64,000 nucleotides of DNA. Source: Rubrivivax sp. (GTDB lineage: Bacteria; Pseudomonadota; Gammaproteobacteria; Burkholderiales; Burkholderiaceae_C). The position numbers and the translations under genes were made by a program. Shown one piece after another: positions 1-8,460 of this stretch. The notes beneath the pieces were generated by a model that ran no database searches, was not told the DNA's origin, and saw only the letters and a list, made by a program, of their open reading frames with translations. Within the stretch, counting starts at the first letter, position 1; the number at the start of each line of letters is the position of its first letter. Location: NCBI GenBank assembly GCA_019635315.1, contig JAHBZT010000003.1, positions 1 through 64,000 on the forward strand. The letters run 5' to 3'.

Positions 1-1
1 C

Positions 2-110
2 TCATACGGCTTCGCATTCAACGCGCTCACCGCGTTGCTTCGCCTCGCCGTGCATCAGCACTGTCTTCGGCTTCGCGCCTTGTCATCGCATTGAATGCGA
101 AGCCGTATCA
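2..110. repeat. 18-bp inverted repeat around the end of the kinase gene
   Basis: Bases 4-21 are the exact reverse complement of bases 91-108, separated by 69 bp; the match continues imperfectly on both sides. The right arm covers part of the kinase stop codon at 108-110. There is no T-run, so a simple intrinsic terminator is not obvious. A long-loop terminator or the edges of a small mobile or REP-like element are both possible. The left side of the window cuts off the context. Confidence 0.6.
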
Positions 111-2858
111 GCCGCCGCTGGCGGCGATTGCGGCCTCCAGCGTCTTCAGCGCCGGGGACCCGGGTCCCAGGCGACCGGCCAGCGACCGGCTGAGCTCGCG
201 TGCCTGCGCCAGGTCCTCCGGCCGCACGGTCGCGGTCAGCGGTGCCAGGCGCAGTTCGGCCTCGACGACCTGGCGCTCCCAGTGCGTGGCCGGCATGCGC
301 TGCGCTGCCTCCGCCGCCGCACGCTGCGCCAGGTCGCGCGCCTCGTCCAGCCGGCCCTGGCGGGCCAGCACGCGCGCCAACGCGATCGTGATGCGGTCGC
401 GCGTGGTGCGGTCGGGCGCGGTCAGCGCGTCGATGAGGGCCAGCGCCTCGCGGTAGCCGCGTTCGGCGCCGGCCAGGTCCCCGCGCGCCTCGGCCACGCG
501 GGCCAGCAGTGACAACGAGAAGGCGATCTGCAGGTGTCCCGCTGGCAGCACGGCCTGGCGCACCGCCAGCGAGCGCCGGGCCAACGTTGCCGCCTCGTCG
601 ACACGGCCGGCGGCCAGCAGCGCGCCGGCATGCGCGCCCAGGCTCTGCGCCGTCCAGCGGTGCTGCTCGCCCATCAGCCGCAGCGTGGTCTGCAGCGCCG
701 GTTCGGTCAGCGCCAGTGCTTCATGCACGCGACCGCGGTCGAGCAGTACGCGCGCCAGCAGTTCCTGCATGCGGGCCACCGCGGCGTGGCCGCCGGCGCC
801 GAAGACCGCCTCCAGCTCGGCCAGCGTCTGCCGCCACAGCGCCTCGGCGCGGTCGAGGTCGCCGCGGTCGAGGTGCAGCCCGGCCAGGTTGCTCTGCGTC
901 TGCGAACGCGTGATCGCGGCGATGCCCAGCCGCTGCTGCATCGCCAGCGCCTCTTCGTACACCGGCGCGGCCTCGTCCAGGCGGCCGGTGGCATGCAGCG
1001 TCCAGGCCAGGTTGTTGAGCAGCCAGGCGATGTCGTCGTGGTCGCCGCCATGCACCTGCCGCAGCACGGCGATGGCCTCGCGGAAGACCGGCTCGGCTTC
1101 GTCGCGCCGGCGCAGGCTGTTCAGCGACAGCGCCAGGTCGCCGAGCGCGCGGCCATGTTCGGCGGCCGGGCCGGTGCGGCGCAGCAGCGCCTCGGCCTGG
1201 CGCGTCCAGTCCAGCTGCTCCTCGAGCCGGCCGAGGTCGTGCGTGACGGTGCCCAGCAGCAGCAGCGCCAGGCCGCGGTCGGCGTCGCCGTCGGCGCCGC
1301 GCGCCTCGGTCTCGGCGCGCGCCGCCTGCGCCTGGGCCAGCGCCTCGTCGTACAGGCCCCAGCTGTGGTAGGCCGTGGCCAGCGCCAGCCGCATGCGCGT
1401 GGCCACCGCAGGGTCGGCGGCCAGCTCGCTGTCCACGCGCGCGGCCGCCTTGTCCAGCAGCTCGCGCACCGAGACCCGGCGTGCGGCGTCGCCGGTGGCG
1501 CCGGTGCCCTCGAGCAGCGACGAGGTGAAGGCCGCGGCGCGCCGCGTCGCGGCCTCGGCGGCCAGCGCACGGTCGCGCTCGTCGGCCAGGCGCAGCGTGA
1601 AGGCCGTGCTGCCGCCCACCGCCAGCAGCAGCGCCAGCGCGCTGGCCGGCATCGCGACCGGATGGCGACGCCAGAACTTCGCGCTGCGGTAGGCCAGCGT
1701 GTCCGGCCGCGCGCGCACCGGCCGGTGCGCGAGGTGGCGCGCGATGTCCTCGGCCAGCGCCTGCGCGCTGGCATAGCGGCGCTCGGGCTCCTTGCGCAGC
1801 GCCATCAGCACGATGTTGTCCAGGTCGCCGGCCAGCTCGCGCGCCAGCCGCTCGGGCGTCAGGCGGTCGCCGCGGCGCTGCAGCAGCGCCTGGCGGCGTG
1901 CGCTGTCGCCGGTGACGGCGTCGCTGGGCCGCGGCGGGTCGGTCTCGACGATCGCGCGCGCCAGCGCTGCCGGCGTGCCGGCGCTGTGCTCGAACGGGCG
2001 CTGCCCGACCAGCAGGTCGTACAGCAGCACGCCCAGCGCATAGATGTCGCTGGCCGTCGTGACCGGGCCGCCGGTCACCTGCTCGGGGCTGGCGTGGCCG
2101 GGCGTCAGCAGCCGCTCGCCGCTGCGCGTCAGGCTGCTGTCGTGCTCGATGAGGCGCGCGATGCCGAAGTCCAGCAGCCGCGGCACGCCCTCGGCGTCGA
2201 CGAGGATGTTGCCGGGCTTGAGGTCGCGGTGCACGACCAGGTTGCGGTGCGCATAGTCCACCGCGGCGCAGACCTGCATGAACAGGCGCAGCCGCGCCGG
2301 CGTGTCCAGGCCGCGGCGGCGGCACCAGGCGTCGATCGGTTCGCCGTCGACGAATTCCATCACCAGCCAGGGCAGGCCGTCGGCGGTCTCGCCGCCGTCG
2401 AGCAGGCGCGCGATGTTCGGGTGCGCCAGGCGCGCCAGGATCTGCCTCTCCTGCGCCAGCCGCGCCGCGGCGCCGGGGCCGACGAGCGCCGGGTTGATCA
2501 GCTTCAGCGCCGCCGGCTGGTCGTAGCGCCCGTCGGCGCGCTCGGCGCGGTAGACGGCGCCCATGCCGCCGTCGGCGATGTGCGCGACCACGCGCCAGGC
2601 GCCGAAGCTGCGGCCGACCAGCGCCTCGCGGCCCTGCGCCAGCGCCTGCGCCGCGGCGCGGCCGATCGCCTCGTGCAGCGCGGCGTCCTGCGGCGCGGCG
2701 GTGGCATCGGCGGCGAGCAGCGCGCGCAGCTCGTCGGCCAGCGCGGCGTCGCCGGCGCAGGCCGCGGCGACGAAGGCCTCGCGCTCGGCGGCCGGCCGCG
2801 CCAGGGCCTGCGCGAACAGCGCCTGCAGCTGCTGCCAGCGGGCAGGGTCCATGCTCAT
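108..2858 (-). CDS. Membrane Ser/Thr protein kinase with C-terminal TPR repeats
   Basis: A 916-residue Hanks-type protein kinase. The N-terminal ~85 residues are a helical leader common in this family. The glycine-rich loop (DGGMGAVY) lies near residue 93, the catalytic loop HRDLKPGN near 207 and DFG near 227, so the kinase looks active. A single membrane helix (about 400-420) separates the cytoplasmic kinase from a long TPR region (about 480-900), probably a sensor or docking part. ATG at 2858 is preferred over an in-frame TTG at 2870; ATG 2852 is also possible, and none has a clear ribosome binding site. It is divergent from an ECF-like sigma factor gene, a pairing often seen in bacteria with this kinase type, which suggests a shared signalling circuit (inference). 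Confidence 0.9.
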   Translation of the reverse strand: MSMDPARWQQLQALFAQALARPAAEREAFVAAACAGDAALADELRALLAADATAAPQDAALHEAIGRAAAQALAQGREALVGRSFGAWRVVAHIADGGMGAVYRAERADGRYDQPAALKLINPALVGPGAAARLAQERQILARLAHPNIARLLDGGETADGLPWLVMEFVDGEPIDAWCRRRGLDTPARLRLFMQVCAAVDYAHRNLVVHRDLKPGNILVDAEGVPRLLDFGIARLIEHDSSLTRSGERLLTPGHASPEQVTGGPVTTASDIYALGVLLYDLLVGQRPFEHSAGTPAALARAIVETDPPRPSDAVTGDSARRQALLQRRGDRLTPERLARELAGDLDNIVLMALRKEPERRYASAQALAEDIARHLAHRPVRARPDTLAYRSAKFWRRHPVAMPASALALLLAVGGSTAFTLRLADERDRALAAEAATRRAAAFTSSLLEGTGATGDAARRVSVRELLDKAAARVDSELAADPAVATRMRLALATAYHSWGLYDEALAQAQAARAETEARGADGDADRGLALLLLGTVTHDLGRLEEQLDWTRQAEALLRRTGPAAEHGRALGDLALSLNSLRRRDEAEPVFREAIAVLRQVHGGDHDDIAWLLNNLAWTLHATGRLDEAAPVYEEALAMQQRLGIAAITRSQTQSNLAGLHLDRGDLDRAEALWRQTLAELEAVFGAGGHAAVARMQELLARVLLDRGRVHEALALTEPALQTTLRLMGEQHRWTAQSLGAHAGALLAAGRVDEAATLARRSLAVRQAVLPAGHLQIAFSLSLLARVAEARGDLAGAERGYREALALIDALTAPDRTTRDRITIALARVLARQGRLDEARDLAQRAAAEAAQRMPATHWERQVVEAELRLAPLTATVRPEDLAQARELSRSLAGRLGPGSPALKTLEAAIAASGG

Positions 2859-2926
2859 CGGGCTGCGCAAGCCGGGGCGTCCATGCTGCGGCCGATGATC
2901 GCACCGGGGCGCCCTAAGATGCGGCC
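2859..2926. promoter_or_regulatory. Divergent kinase/sigma-factor promoter region with TAAGAT close to the start
   Basis: The 68 bp between the two divergent starts must hold both promoters. On the plus strand TAAGAT at 2915-2920 fits a -10 hexamer and ends only 6 bases before the sigma factor ATG, so the transcript would begin at or next to the start codon. No convincing -35 was seen. Confidence 0.4.
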
Positions 2927-3481
2927 ATGGAGCGCAGCGAGGTCACCCGGCTGCTCGTCGCCTGGCGGCGCGGCGACGAGAACGCGCTCGCGGCGCTGAC
3001 ACCGCTGGTCTACCGCGAACTGCACCGTCTGGCGCACAGCGCGATGCGCGGCGAGCGCCCCGGCCACACGCTGCAGACCACCGCGCTGGTGCACGAGGCC
3101 TTCCTCGCGCTGGCCGATGCCGAGGTCGACTGGGCCGACCGCGCCCACTTCTATGCCATCGCGGCGCGCCAGATGCGGCGCATCCTGGTCAACCATGGCG
3201 AGGCGCACCGCGCGGCCAAGCGCGGCGGCGGCGTGCCGCATGCCTCGCTGGACGAGGCGCTGGACGTCGTCGGCACGCCGTCGGCCGAGGTCGGCGAGCT
3301 CGACGACGCGCTGCGCCGGCTGGAGGCCTTCGACGCGCGCAAGGCGCAGATCCTCGAGCTGCACTACTTCGGCGGCCTGACCTACGACGAGATGGCGGCC
3401 GCGCTCGGCCTCTCGGCGTCGACGATAGACACCGAGCTGCGCTTCGCCAAGGCCTGGCTGCGCCAGCAGCTGGCGGACTGA
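2927..3481 (+). CDS. ECF-like RNA polymerase sigma factor
   Basis: A 184-residue protein of the sigma-70 ECF-like subfamily usually encoded beside Ser/Thr kinases. It has the family signature in region 2 (LQTTALVHEAFLAL, about residues 48-61, then ARQMRRILVNH) and a region-4 helix-turn-helix near the C-terminus (YDEMAAALGLSASTID). It would direct RNA polymerase to a specific promoter set; the targets cannot be deduced. No anti-sigma gene is next to it, so control probably comes from the divergent TPR kinase (inference). Its start lacks a Shine-Dalgarno sequence and sits 6 bases from a -10-like hexamer. Confidence 0.9.
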   Translation: MERSEVTRLLVAWRRGDENALAALTPLVYRELHRLAHSAMRGERPGHTLQTTALVHEAFLALADAEVDWADRAHFYAIAARQMRRILVNHGEAHRAAKRGGGVPHASLDEALDVVGTPSAEVGELDDALRRLEAFDARKAQILELHYFGGLTYDEMAAALGLSASTIDTELRFAKAWLRQQLAD

Positions 3482-3851
3482 AGCGAAGGCGGGCGTCGGG
3501 CCGCAGGACATGGCGGGGGCATGGCCGCGCGGCATGCGGCGCACGGCCTCCTGATCGCTGAAGCAGGAAAGCGCGCGCCATTCCCTGGCGCCGCGGTTCG
3601 CCGCCGGCCCGCACCGGGCGGCCGCGCTCCTCGGCACCGCCGCCGGCCGACACGGGACGAGGCACTCCCGGGGGTCGGCGTATCAATCGCATCCGTTGGT
3701 AAGACGGGCGCCTTTCGCGACCGCAGGCGGCGCAAGTCGCCAGACGGGCGGCCGAAAAGAACGCAAGCCCAACTCCCTGGCGGGCCGCCCCGTCCTGCTG
3801 CGTCGCCTCGTGCTGCCCTGGCCGGTCGCGCGGCCGGCCGACCGCAGCCCG
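3482..3851. other. Intergenic stretch before the DUF1800 gene
   Basis: About 370 bp with open frames on both strands but no recognisable protein, no ribosome binding site and no repeat. The DUF1800 frame extends upstream to a TTG at 3696, but the added residues look like translated non-coding sequence. The AT-richer patch around 3680-3700 is the likeliest promoter position. Confidence 0.4.
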
Positions 3852-5834
3852 ATGATCGCCAGCCCCCCGCCCCGCGCGAGTGCACCAGACCGGCGCGCCC
3901 TGCCGCCCGCACCGCCGCCGCAGCCATCGCGGCCCGGCCAGCCCGTCGCCGTGACGCCCGCACCGCGCCCCGCAGCGGCGGGCGACGGCTGGCCGCGCGT
4001 CCTGCGCACGCTCGGCGTGCTGATGGCCGCCAGCGCGCTGGCTGCCTGCGGCGGCGGTGGCGGCGGCAGCGCCCCCGGCGTCGAGCCGCCGCCACCCAGC
4101 CCCCTGCCGGCACCGCCGCCGCCATCGCCGCCGCCGCCCGCGCCCGCCCCGGCGCCGCCGCCGGCCCCTTCGCCGACGCCGGCGCCGCCCCCGCCGCCGG
4201 TCGTCGAGCGGCCGGCGACGCGCAACGAGGCGGCACGCTTCCTGGCGCAGGCCACCTTCGGACCCACCGACGCGCAGATCGACCGCCTGATGGCCATCGG
4301 CTACGAGGCCTGGATCGACGAGCAGCTCGCGCTGCCGGCGACCTCGCACCGCGCCGCCTGGGAGGCGGCCGATGCCGCGCGCCGTGCCGCCAGCGGCCAG
4401 GGCGCCGGCCAGGCCGAGGTGCTGGAGTCGTTCTGGAAGCAGGCGCTGACCGGCGCCGACCAGCTGCGCCAGCGCACGGCCTACGCGCTGTCGCAGATCT
4501 TCGTGATCTCGATGGTCGACGACGCGGTCGGCAACGACCCGCGCGCGGTCGCCGCCTGGCTGGACACGCTGGGGGCCGACGGGCTGAGCACCTACCGCGC
4601 CCTGCTGCAGTCGGTCTCGCTGCACCCGATGATGGGCCGCTACCTCTCGCACCTGCGCAACCAGCGCGCCGACGCGCGCACCGGCCGCGTGCCCGACGAG
4701 AATTTCGCGCGCGAGGTGATGCAGCTGTTCAGCATCGGCCTCGTCGAGCTGAACGAGGACGGCAGCGCCCGCCTGGTCAACGGCCAGCCGGTGGAGACCT
4801 ACGACGGCAGCGACATCGCCGGGCTGGCCCGCGTCTTCACCGGCTGGAGCTGGTCGTGCCCCAGCTGGCCGGACAACGGCTGCTTCTTCAACGGCAGCGC
4901 CGAGGGGCAGAGCGACCCCGACCGCGGCTTCCGGCCGATGCTGGGCTACCCGCAGTACCACAGCGCCGAGGAGAAGCGCTTCCTCGGCACCACGATCCCG
5001 GCGCAAGGCCTGCCGGACCCGCAGGCCAGCCTGCGCACGGCGCTGGACGCGATCGCCGCGCATCCCAACGTCGGGCCCTTCATCGGCCGCCAGCTGATCC
5101 AGCGCCTGGTCACCAGCAACCCGAGCCCGGACTACGTGCGGGCCGTCGCGCGCACCTTCGCGAACAACGGCCAGGGCGTGCGCGGCGACATGAAGGCGGT
5201 CGTCAAGGCGGTGCTGATGCACCCGGAGGCGCGGCGCACCAGCGACCGCAGCGGCAAGCTGCGCGAACCGGTGCTGCGCCTTTCGGCCTACCTGCGCGCC
5301 TTCCCGCATGACAGCGACAGCGGCCAGTGGCGGGTGGGCAATACCGACAACGCGGGCACCTCGCTGGGCCAGTCGCCGCTGCGCGCGCCCTCGGTCTTCA
5401 ACTTCTACCGCCCGGGCTACGTGCCGCCGGGCACGCAGGCGGCCGCAGCCGGGCTGGCGGTGCCGGAGATGCAGATCGCGCACGAGACCAGCGTGGCCGG
5501 CTACGTCAACTACATGCGCGACAGCCTGCAGCAGGGCGTCGGCGTCTGGAGCACCGCGGCCGGCCGCCGCGACCTGCAGCGCGACTGGAGCCCGGAACTG
5601 GCGCTGGCCGGCGACCCGGCGGCACTGGTCGAGCGCGTCGCCGAGCGGCTGACCTACGGCGCCGCCGGCGCGGTGCTGAAGGCCGACATCGCCGACGTGG
5701 TCGGCCGCATCGCGATCCCGGCCCTCAACAGCAGCGGCAGCAACCAGGCACAGATCGACAACGCGCGCCTGAACCGCGTGCGCGCGGCGGTGCTGCTGGT
5801 GCTGGCCAGCCCCGAATTCCAAGTCCTGAAGTGA
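3852..5834 (+). CDS. DUF1800 lipoprotein with proline-rich linker
   Basis: 660 residues from ATG 3852; a GTG at 3951 is equally plausible because it would place the lipobox LAAC (Cys codon at 4047) at a normal signal-peptide distance of residue 33. After the cysteine come a polyglycine run and a proline-rich linker (4081-4212), then a DUF1800 domain beginning with RNEAARFLAQATFGPTD and running to the C-terminus. DUF1800 proteins are almost always encoded with DUF1501 proteins, as here; the pair has been linked to cell-surface or exported functions but no biochemical activity is established. Expected location is the periplasm, lipid-anchored. Confidence 0.85.
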   Translation: MIASPPPRASAPDRRALPPAPPPQPSRPGQPVAVTPAPRPAAAGDGWPRVLRTLGVLMAASALAACGGGGGGSAPGVEPPPPSPLPAPPPPSPPPPAPAPAPPPAPSPTPAPPPPPVVERPATRNEAARFLAQATFGPTDAQIDRLMAIGYEAWIDEQLALPATSHRAAWEAADAARRAASGQGAGQAEVLESFWKQALTGADQLRQRTAYALSQIFVISMVDDAVGNDPRAVAAWLDTLGADGLSTYRALLQSVSLHPMMGRYLSHLRNQRADARTGRVPDENFAREVMQLFSIGLVELNEDGSARLVNGQPVETYDGSDIAGLARVFTGWSWSCPSWPDNGCFFNGSAEGQSDPDRGFRPMLGYPQYHSAEEKRFLGTTIPAQGLPDPQASLRTALDAIAAHPNVGPFIGRQLIQRLVTSNPSPDYVRAVARTFANNGQGVRGDMKAVVKAVLMHPEARRTSDRSGKLREPVLRLSAYLRAFPHDSDSGQWRVGNTDNAGTSLGQSPLRAPSVFNFYRPGYVPPGTQAAAAGLAVPEMQIAHETSVAGYVNYMRDSLQQGVGVWSTAAGRRDLQRDWSPELALAGDPAALVERVAERLTYGAAGAVLKADIADVVGRIAIPALNSSGSNQAQIDNARLNRVRAAVLLVLASPEFQVLK

Positions 5835-5854
5835 AGACCACGCAAGGGCCGACC

Positions 5855-7414
5855 ATGACTCACCGACACCCTCTCGATCCCTCGCGCCGGCTCTTCCTGC
5901 GCCACGCCGGCACGCTGGGCGCGCTGGCCGGCAGCGGCGCACCGCTGGCGCTGTCGATGCTGGCCGCCGGCTCGGCCAGCGCGCAGGCGGCCGGCGACTA
6001 CAAGGCGCTGGTCTGCGTATTCCTCTTCGGCGGCAACGACGCCCACAACATGGTGCTGGCCACCGACCCCGCCAGCTGGCAGGCCTACACGGCCACGCGC
6101 AACCAGGCGCCGGACTCGGTCGCGTTGCTGGCGCCGGGTACCGCTCCGGTACCCGGCGCGGTCGCGGCCTCGCCGGCGCGGCTGGGCGGCGTGCTGCCGA
6201 TCGCGCCGATCGACGCCCAGGGCCGCAGCTTCGCGCTGCACCCGCTGATGGGCACGCTGCAGACCATGTTCGACAGCGAGCGCCGGCTGGCCATCGTGCC
6301 CAATATCGGCCCGCTCGTGATGCCGACCACGAAGGCGCAGTTCGCACAGCGCAGCCACCCCCGGCCGGCGAGCCTGTTCTCGCACAACGACCAGCAGAAC
6401 ACCTGGCAGTCGGGCGCGCCCGAAGGCGCCACGCGGGGCTGGGGCGGCCGCATGGGCGACCTGCTGGCGGCGCTGAATTCACGCACCGTGTTCACCGCCG
6501 TCTCGGCCTCGGGCAATGCGGTGTGGCTGGCCGGGCGCGACATCCAGCAGTACCAGATCGGCGGCAACGGCGCGATCCGCATGGGCCAGGACGCCAACGG
6601 CCGCACCTTCGGCTCGGCCGACGTGGGCGCGGCGCTGCAGCGCATCGCGTCCACCTCGCGTGGCGGCCACCTGCTGGAGGCCGACCTCGCCGCGGTCGCC
6701 GCGCGCTCGATCGACGCCGAGCTGACGCTGCGCAACGCGCTGCGCCCGGCCAGCGACGACGCCTTCGGCACCGCGCCGGCCAGCGGCGCCTACAACGCCA
6801 ACAACGACCCCAAGCTGCAGTACACGAGCCCGCTGACCGGCACGCCGACCGCCAACCCGCTGGCGCAGCAGCTGCAGACGGTGGCGCGCATGATCGACGC
6901 CGGCCTCGCCGGCGCGACGGGCGTGCGCCGGCAGGTCTTCTTCGTCGGCATGGGCGGCTTCGACACGCACGACCTGCAGAACCGCAACCACGCCAACCTG
7001 ATGGCGCGGCTGGCCCATGCGCTGCGCTACTTCGACACCGCGCTGGGCGCACTGAATGCGCGTTCGGCGGTGACCACCTTCACCGCCAGCGACTTCGGCC
7101 GCACCTTCACGAGCAACGGCGACGGCACCGACCACGGCTGGGGTGGCCACCACTTCGTGATGGGCGGCGCGGTGCGTGGCGGTGCCCTCTACGGCCGCTT
7201 TCCGGCGCTGGGCGTCAAGAATGCGAACGACAACAACTTCGACAGCAGCCCCGACCAGCTCCACAACGGCTCGCTGCTGCCGACGACCTCGGTCGACCAG
7301 CTCGGCGCGACGCTGGGCGCCTGGTTCGGCCTGAGCGCGGGGCAGCTGCTGGACGTCTTCCCGAACCTGGCCAACTTCGACGCGGGGGTGCGCAACCTGG
7401 GCTTCATGGCCTGA
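5855..7414 (+). CDS. DUF1501 protein, Tat-exported
   Basis: 519 residues, starting 20 bp after the DUF1800 stop and clearly in the same operon. The N-terminus has a twin-arginine signal (SRRLFLRHAGTLG, then an alanine-rich hydrophobic stretch ending SASAQA), so it should be exported folded to the periplasm. The mature part begins with the family hallmark VFLFGGNDAHNM and contains GGFDTHDLQ and TTFTASDFGRT, typical of the DUF1501/sulfatase-like alkaline-phosphatase fold. The partner is the DUF1800 lipoprotein upstream. The substrate is unknown. Confidence 0.88.
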   Translation: MTHRHPLDPSRRLFLRHAGTLGALAGSGAPLALSMLAAGSASAQAAGDYKALVCVFLFGGNDAHNMVLATDPASWQAYTATRNQAPDSVALLAPGTAPVPGAVAASPARLGGVLPIAPIDAQGRSFALHPLMGTLQTMFDSERRLAIVPNIGPLVMPTTKAQFAQRSHPRPASLFSHNDQQNTWQSGAPEGATRGWGGRMGDLLAALNSRTVFTAVSASGNAVWLAGRDIQQYQIGGNGAIRMGQDANGRTFGSADVGAALQRIASTSRGGHLLEADLAAVAARSIDAELTLRNALRPASDDAFGTAPASGAYNANNDPKLQYTSPLTGTPTANPLAQQLQTVARMIDAGLAGATGVRRQVFFVGMGGFDTHDLQNRNHANLMARLAHALRYFDTALGALNARSAVTTFTASDFGRTFTSNGDGTDHGWGGHHFVMGGAVRGGALYGRFPALGVKNANDNNFDSSPDQLHNGSLLPTTSVDQLGATLGAWFGLSAGQLLDVFPNLANFDAGVRNLGFMA

Positions 7415-7455
7415 CCCGCCAGGCGGTCCTCGGCTCCGCAATCGGACGGTCACAA

Positions 7456-7490
7456 GCAGGCAGGCGGCCATGGTGGCCGCCTGCTTCGTC
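7456..7490. terminator. Bidirectional hairpin between convergent genes
   Basis: A perfect inverted repeat, GCAGGCGGCCA (7460-7470) and TGGCCGCCTGC (7474-7484), lies midway between the DUF1501 stop and the PEP-CTERM stop. A short AAGC/GCTT extension adds to the stem. A weak T-rich tail follows on the plus strand. Position and symmetry fit a shared terminator. Confidence 0.7.
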
Positions 7491-7519
7491 CCTTGCTCCC
7501 GCCCGTGCGGGCCGGCGGG

Positions 7520-8176
7520 TCAGCGTGCCGGACGCCGGCTCAGCCGCAGCGCCAGCAGCGCCGTGCCGACGAGCAGCAGCGCGGCCGGCTCCGGGACCGT
7601 GCCGTCGTCGTTGTAGCGCAGGTGATCCAGGCCACCGGACGAGGCGCTGTCCAGCCCGCTGGCCAGGATGTAGGCGATGCTGGCCGACCCGAAGGACAGC
7701 GACATCGTCTCGAACTGGTTGGCGGTCAGCGACGCCGTGGTGTAGGTGCCCAGCAGGTTGTCCGCCGCGTCGAAGGCCTGCAGGAAGCCGGTATCGGCGC
7801 TGTCGTTGCTGATGAAGTCGATCCACACCGCGTCGGTCGGCGCGGCGAAGTCCACGCGCAGGGCGTGGAAGCTCGGCTCGCGGAACAGGTGCGGGAAGGT
7901 CGGCGCACTGGTGCCGAAGACCAGCCGGCCGGTCGACGCCGTGAAGGGCTCTGCCGGCTGCGACAACGAATCGACCGCGAAGATGGCCGGGCCGCCGCCG
8001 AAGCCCAGGCCCACGGCGCTGAGCGTGATGCCGGCGAAGGCATTCGACAGGTCGGTGCCCGGTGCGAAGGCGTCGGGGTCGACGACGACCGGCGCGGCAT
8101 GGGCGAGCGCCATCGCGCCGCCGCAGGCGAGCGCGGCAGCGGCGGCGCGGAGTCCGGAGGCAGGGCGGAAGATCAT
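7520..8176 (-). CDS. PEP-CTERM sorted secreted protein
   Basis: 218 residues. ATG 8176 is chosen because AGGAGA lies about 10 bases upstream and the signal peptide (basic start, Ala/Leu core ending AHAA) begins there. The mature part is a beta-rich domain of unknown function. The C-terminus carries the sorting tag: VPEP, a hydrophobic helix, then a short arginine-rich tail. In known systems this tag is cut by an exosortase and the protein is exported, often with exopolysaccharide. No exosortase gene is in the window, so it must be elsewhere in the genome if the tag works. Confidence 0.88.
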   Translation of the reverse strand: MIFRPASGLRAAAAALACGGAMALAHAAPVVVDPDAFAPGTDLSNAFAGITLSAVGLGFGGGPAIFAVDSLSQPAEPFTASTGRLVFGTSAPTFPHLFREPSFHALRVDFAAPTDAVWIDFISNDSADTGFLQAFDAADNLLGTYTTASLTANQFETMSLSFGSASIAYILASGLDSASSGGLDHLRYNDDGTVPEPAALLLVGTALLALRLSRRPAR

Positions 8177-8261
8177 GGTGTCGGTTCTCCTGTGAACGTG
8201 CCTCGCGCACCGCAGTCTGGGGACCCGGCGGCACGATGGCCGGCCAGCAGTGTGAGGACGC

Positions 8262-8290
8262 ACTACACAAGCAAGAAACGCGCAGTGCAA
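8262..8290 (-). promoter_or_regulatory. Candidate promoter of the PEP-CTERM gene
   Basis: On the minus strand TTGCAC (8290-8285) and TGTAGT (8267-8262) are separated by 17 bp, a sigma-70-like arrangement with moderate hexamer matches. It lies in the most AT-rich part of the upstream region and would give a leader of about 80 bases. Confidence 0.35.
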
Positions 8291-8423
8291 CGCAAGTGTT
8301 TGATTTTCATCGGATCGGCATCTCGCGGCAGGATCGCCTGTAAAGACTGTCGACATCTCCGCAGTTTGCCGGCGCGCCGGCGCCGGCACGCTCGCGCAAG
8401 CCTGCGCTCACCCTTCGCTTGGC

Positions 8424-8452
8424 GCAGGCCCGTCCACAAGGGGCGGGCCTGC
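8424..8452 (-). terminator. GC-rich hairpin after the saccharopine-dehydrogenase-like gene
   Basis: GCAGGCCCG (8424-8432) and CGGGCCTGC (8444-8452) form a 9-bp stem just beyond the stop codon at 8461. No T-run follows on the minus strand, so terminator activity is plausible rather than clear. Confidence 0.45.
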
Positions 8453-8460
8453 GTCCAGGC

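Noticed and set aside
534-2999. 821-codon open frame on the plus strand opposite the kinase
   Set aside because: Gln/Arg/Val-rich product without domains, exactly antisense to a clear kinase; it is open because of high GC.
3189-6482. 1097-codon minus-strand frame across the DUF1800/DUF1501 genes
   Set aside because: Low-complexity Arg/Ala/Gly product, and both genes on the other strand have strong domain support.
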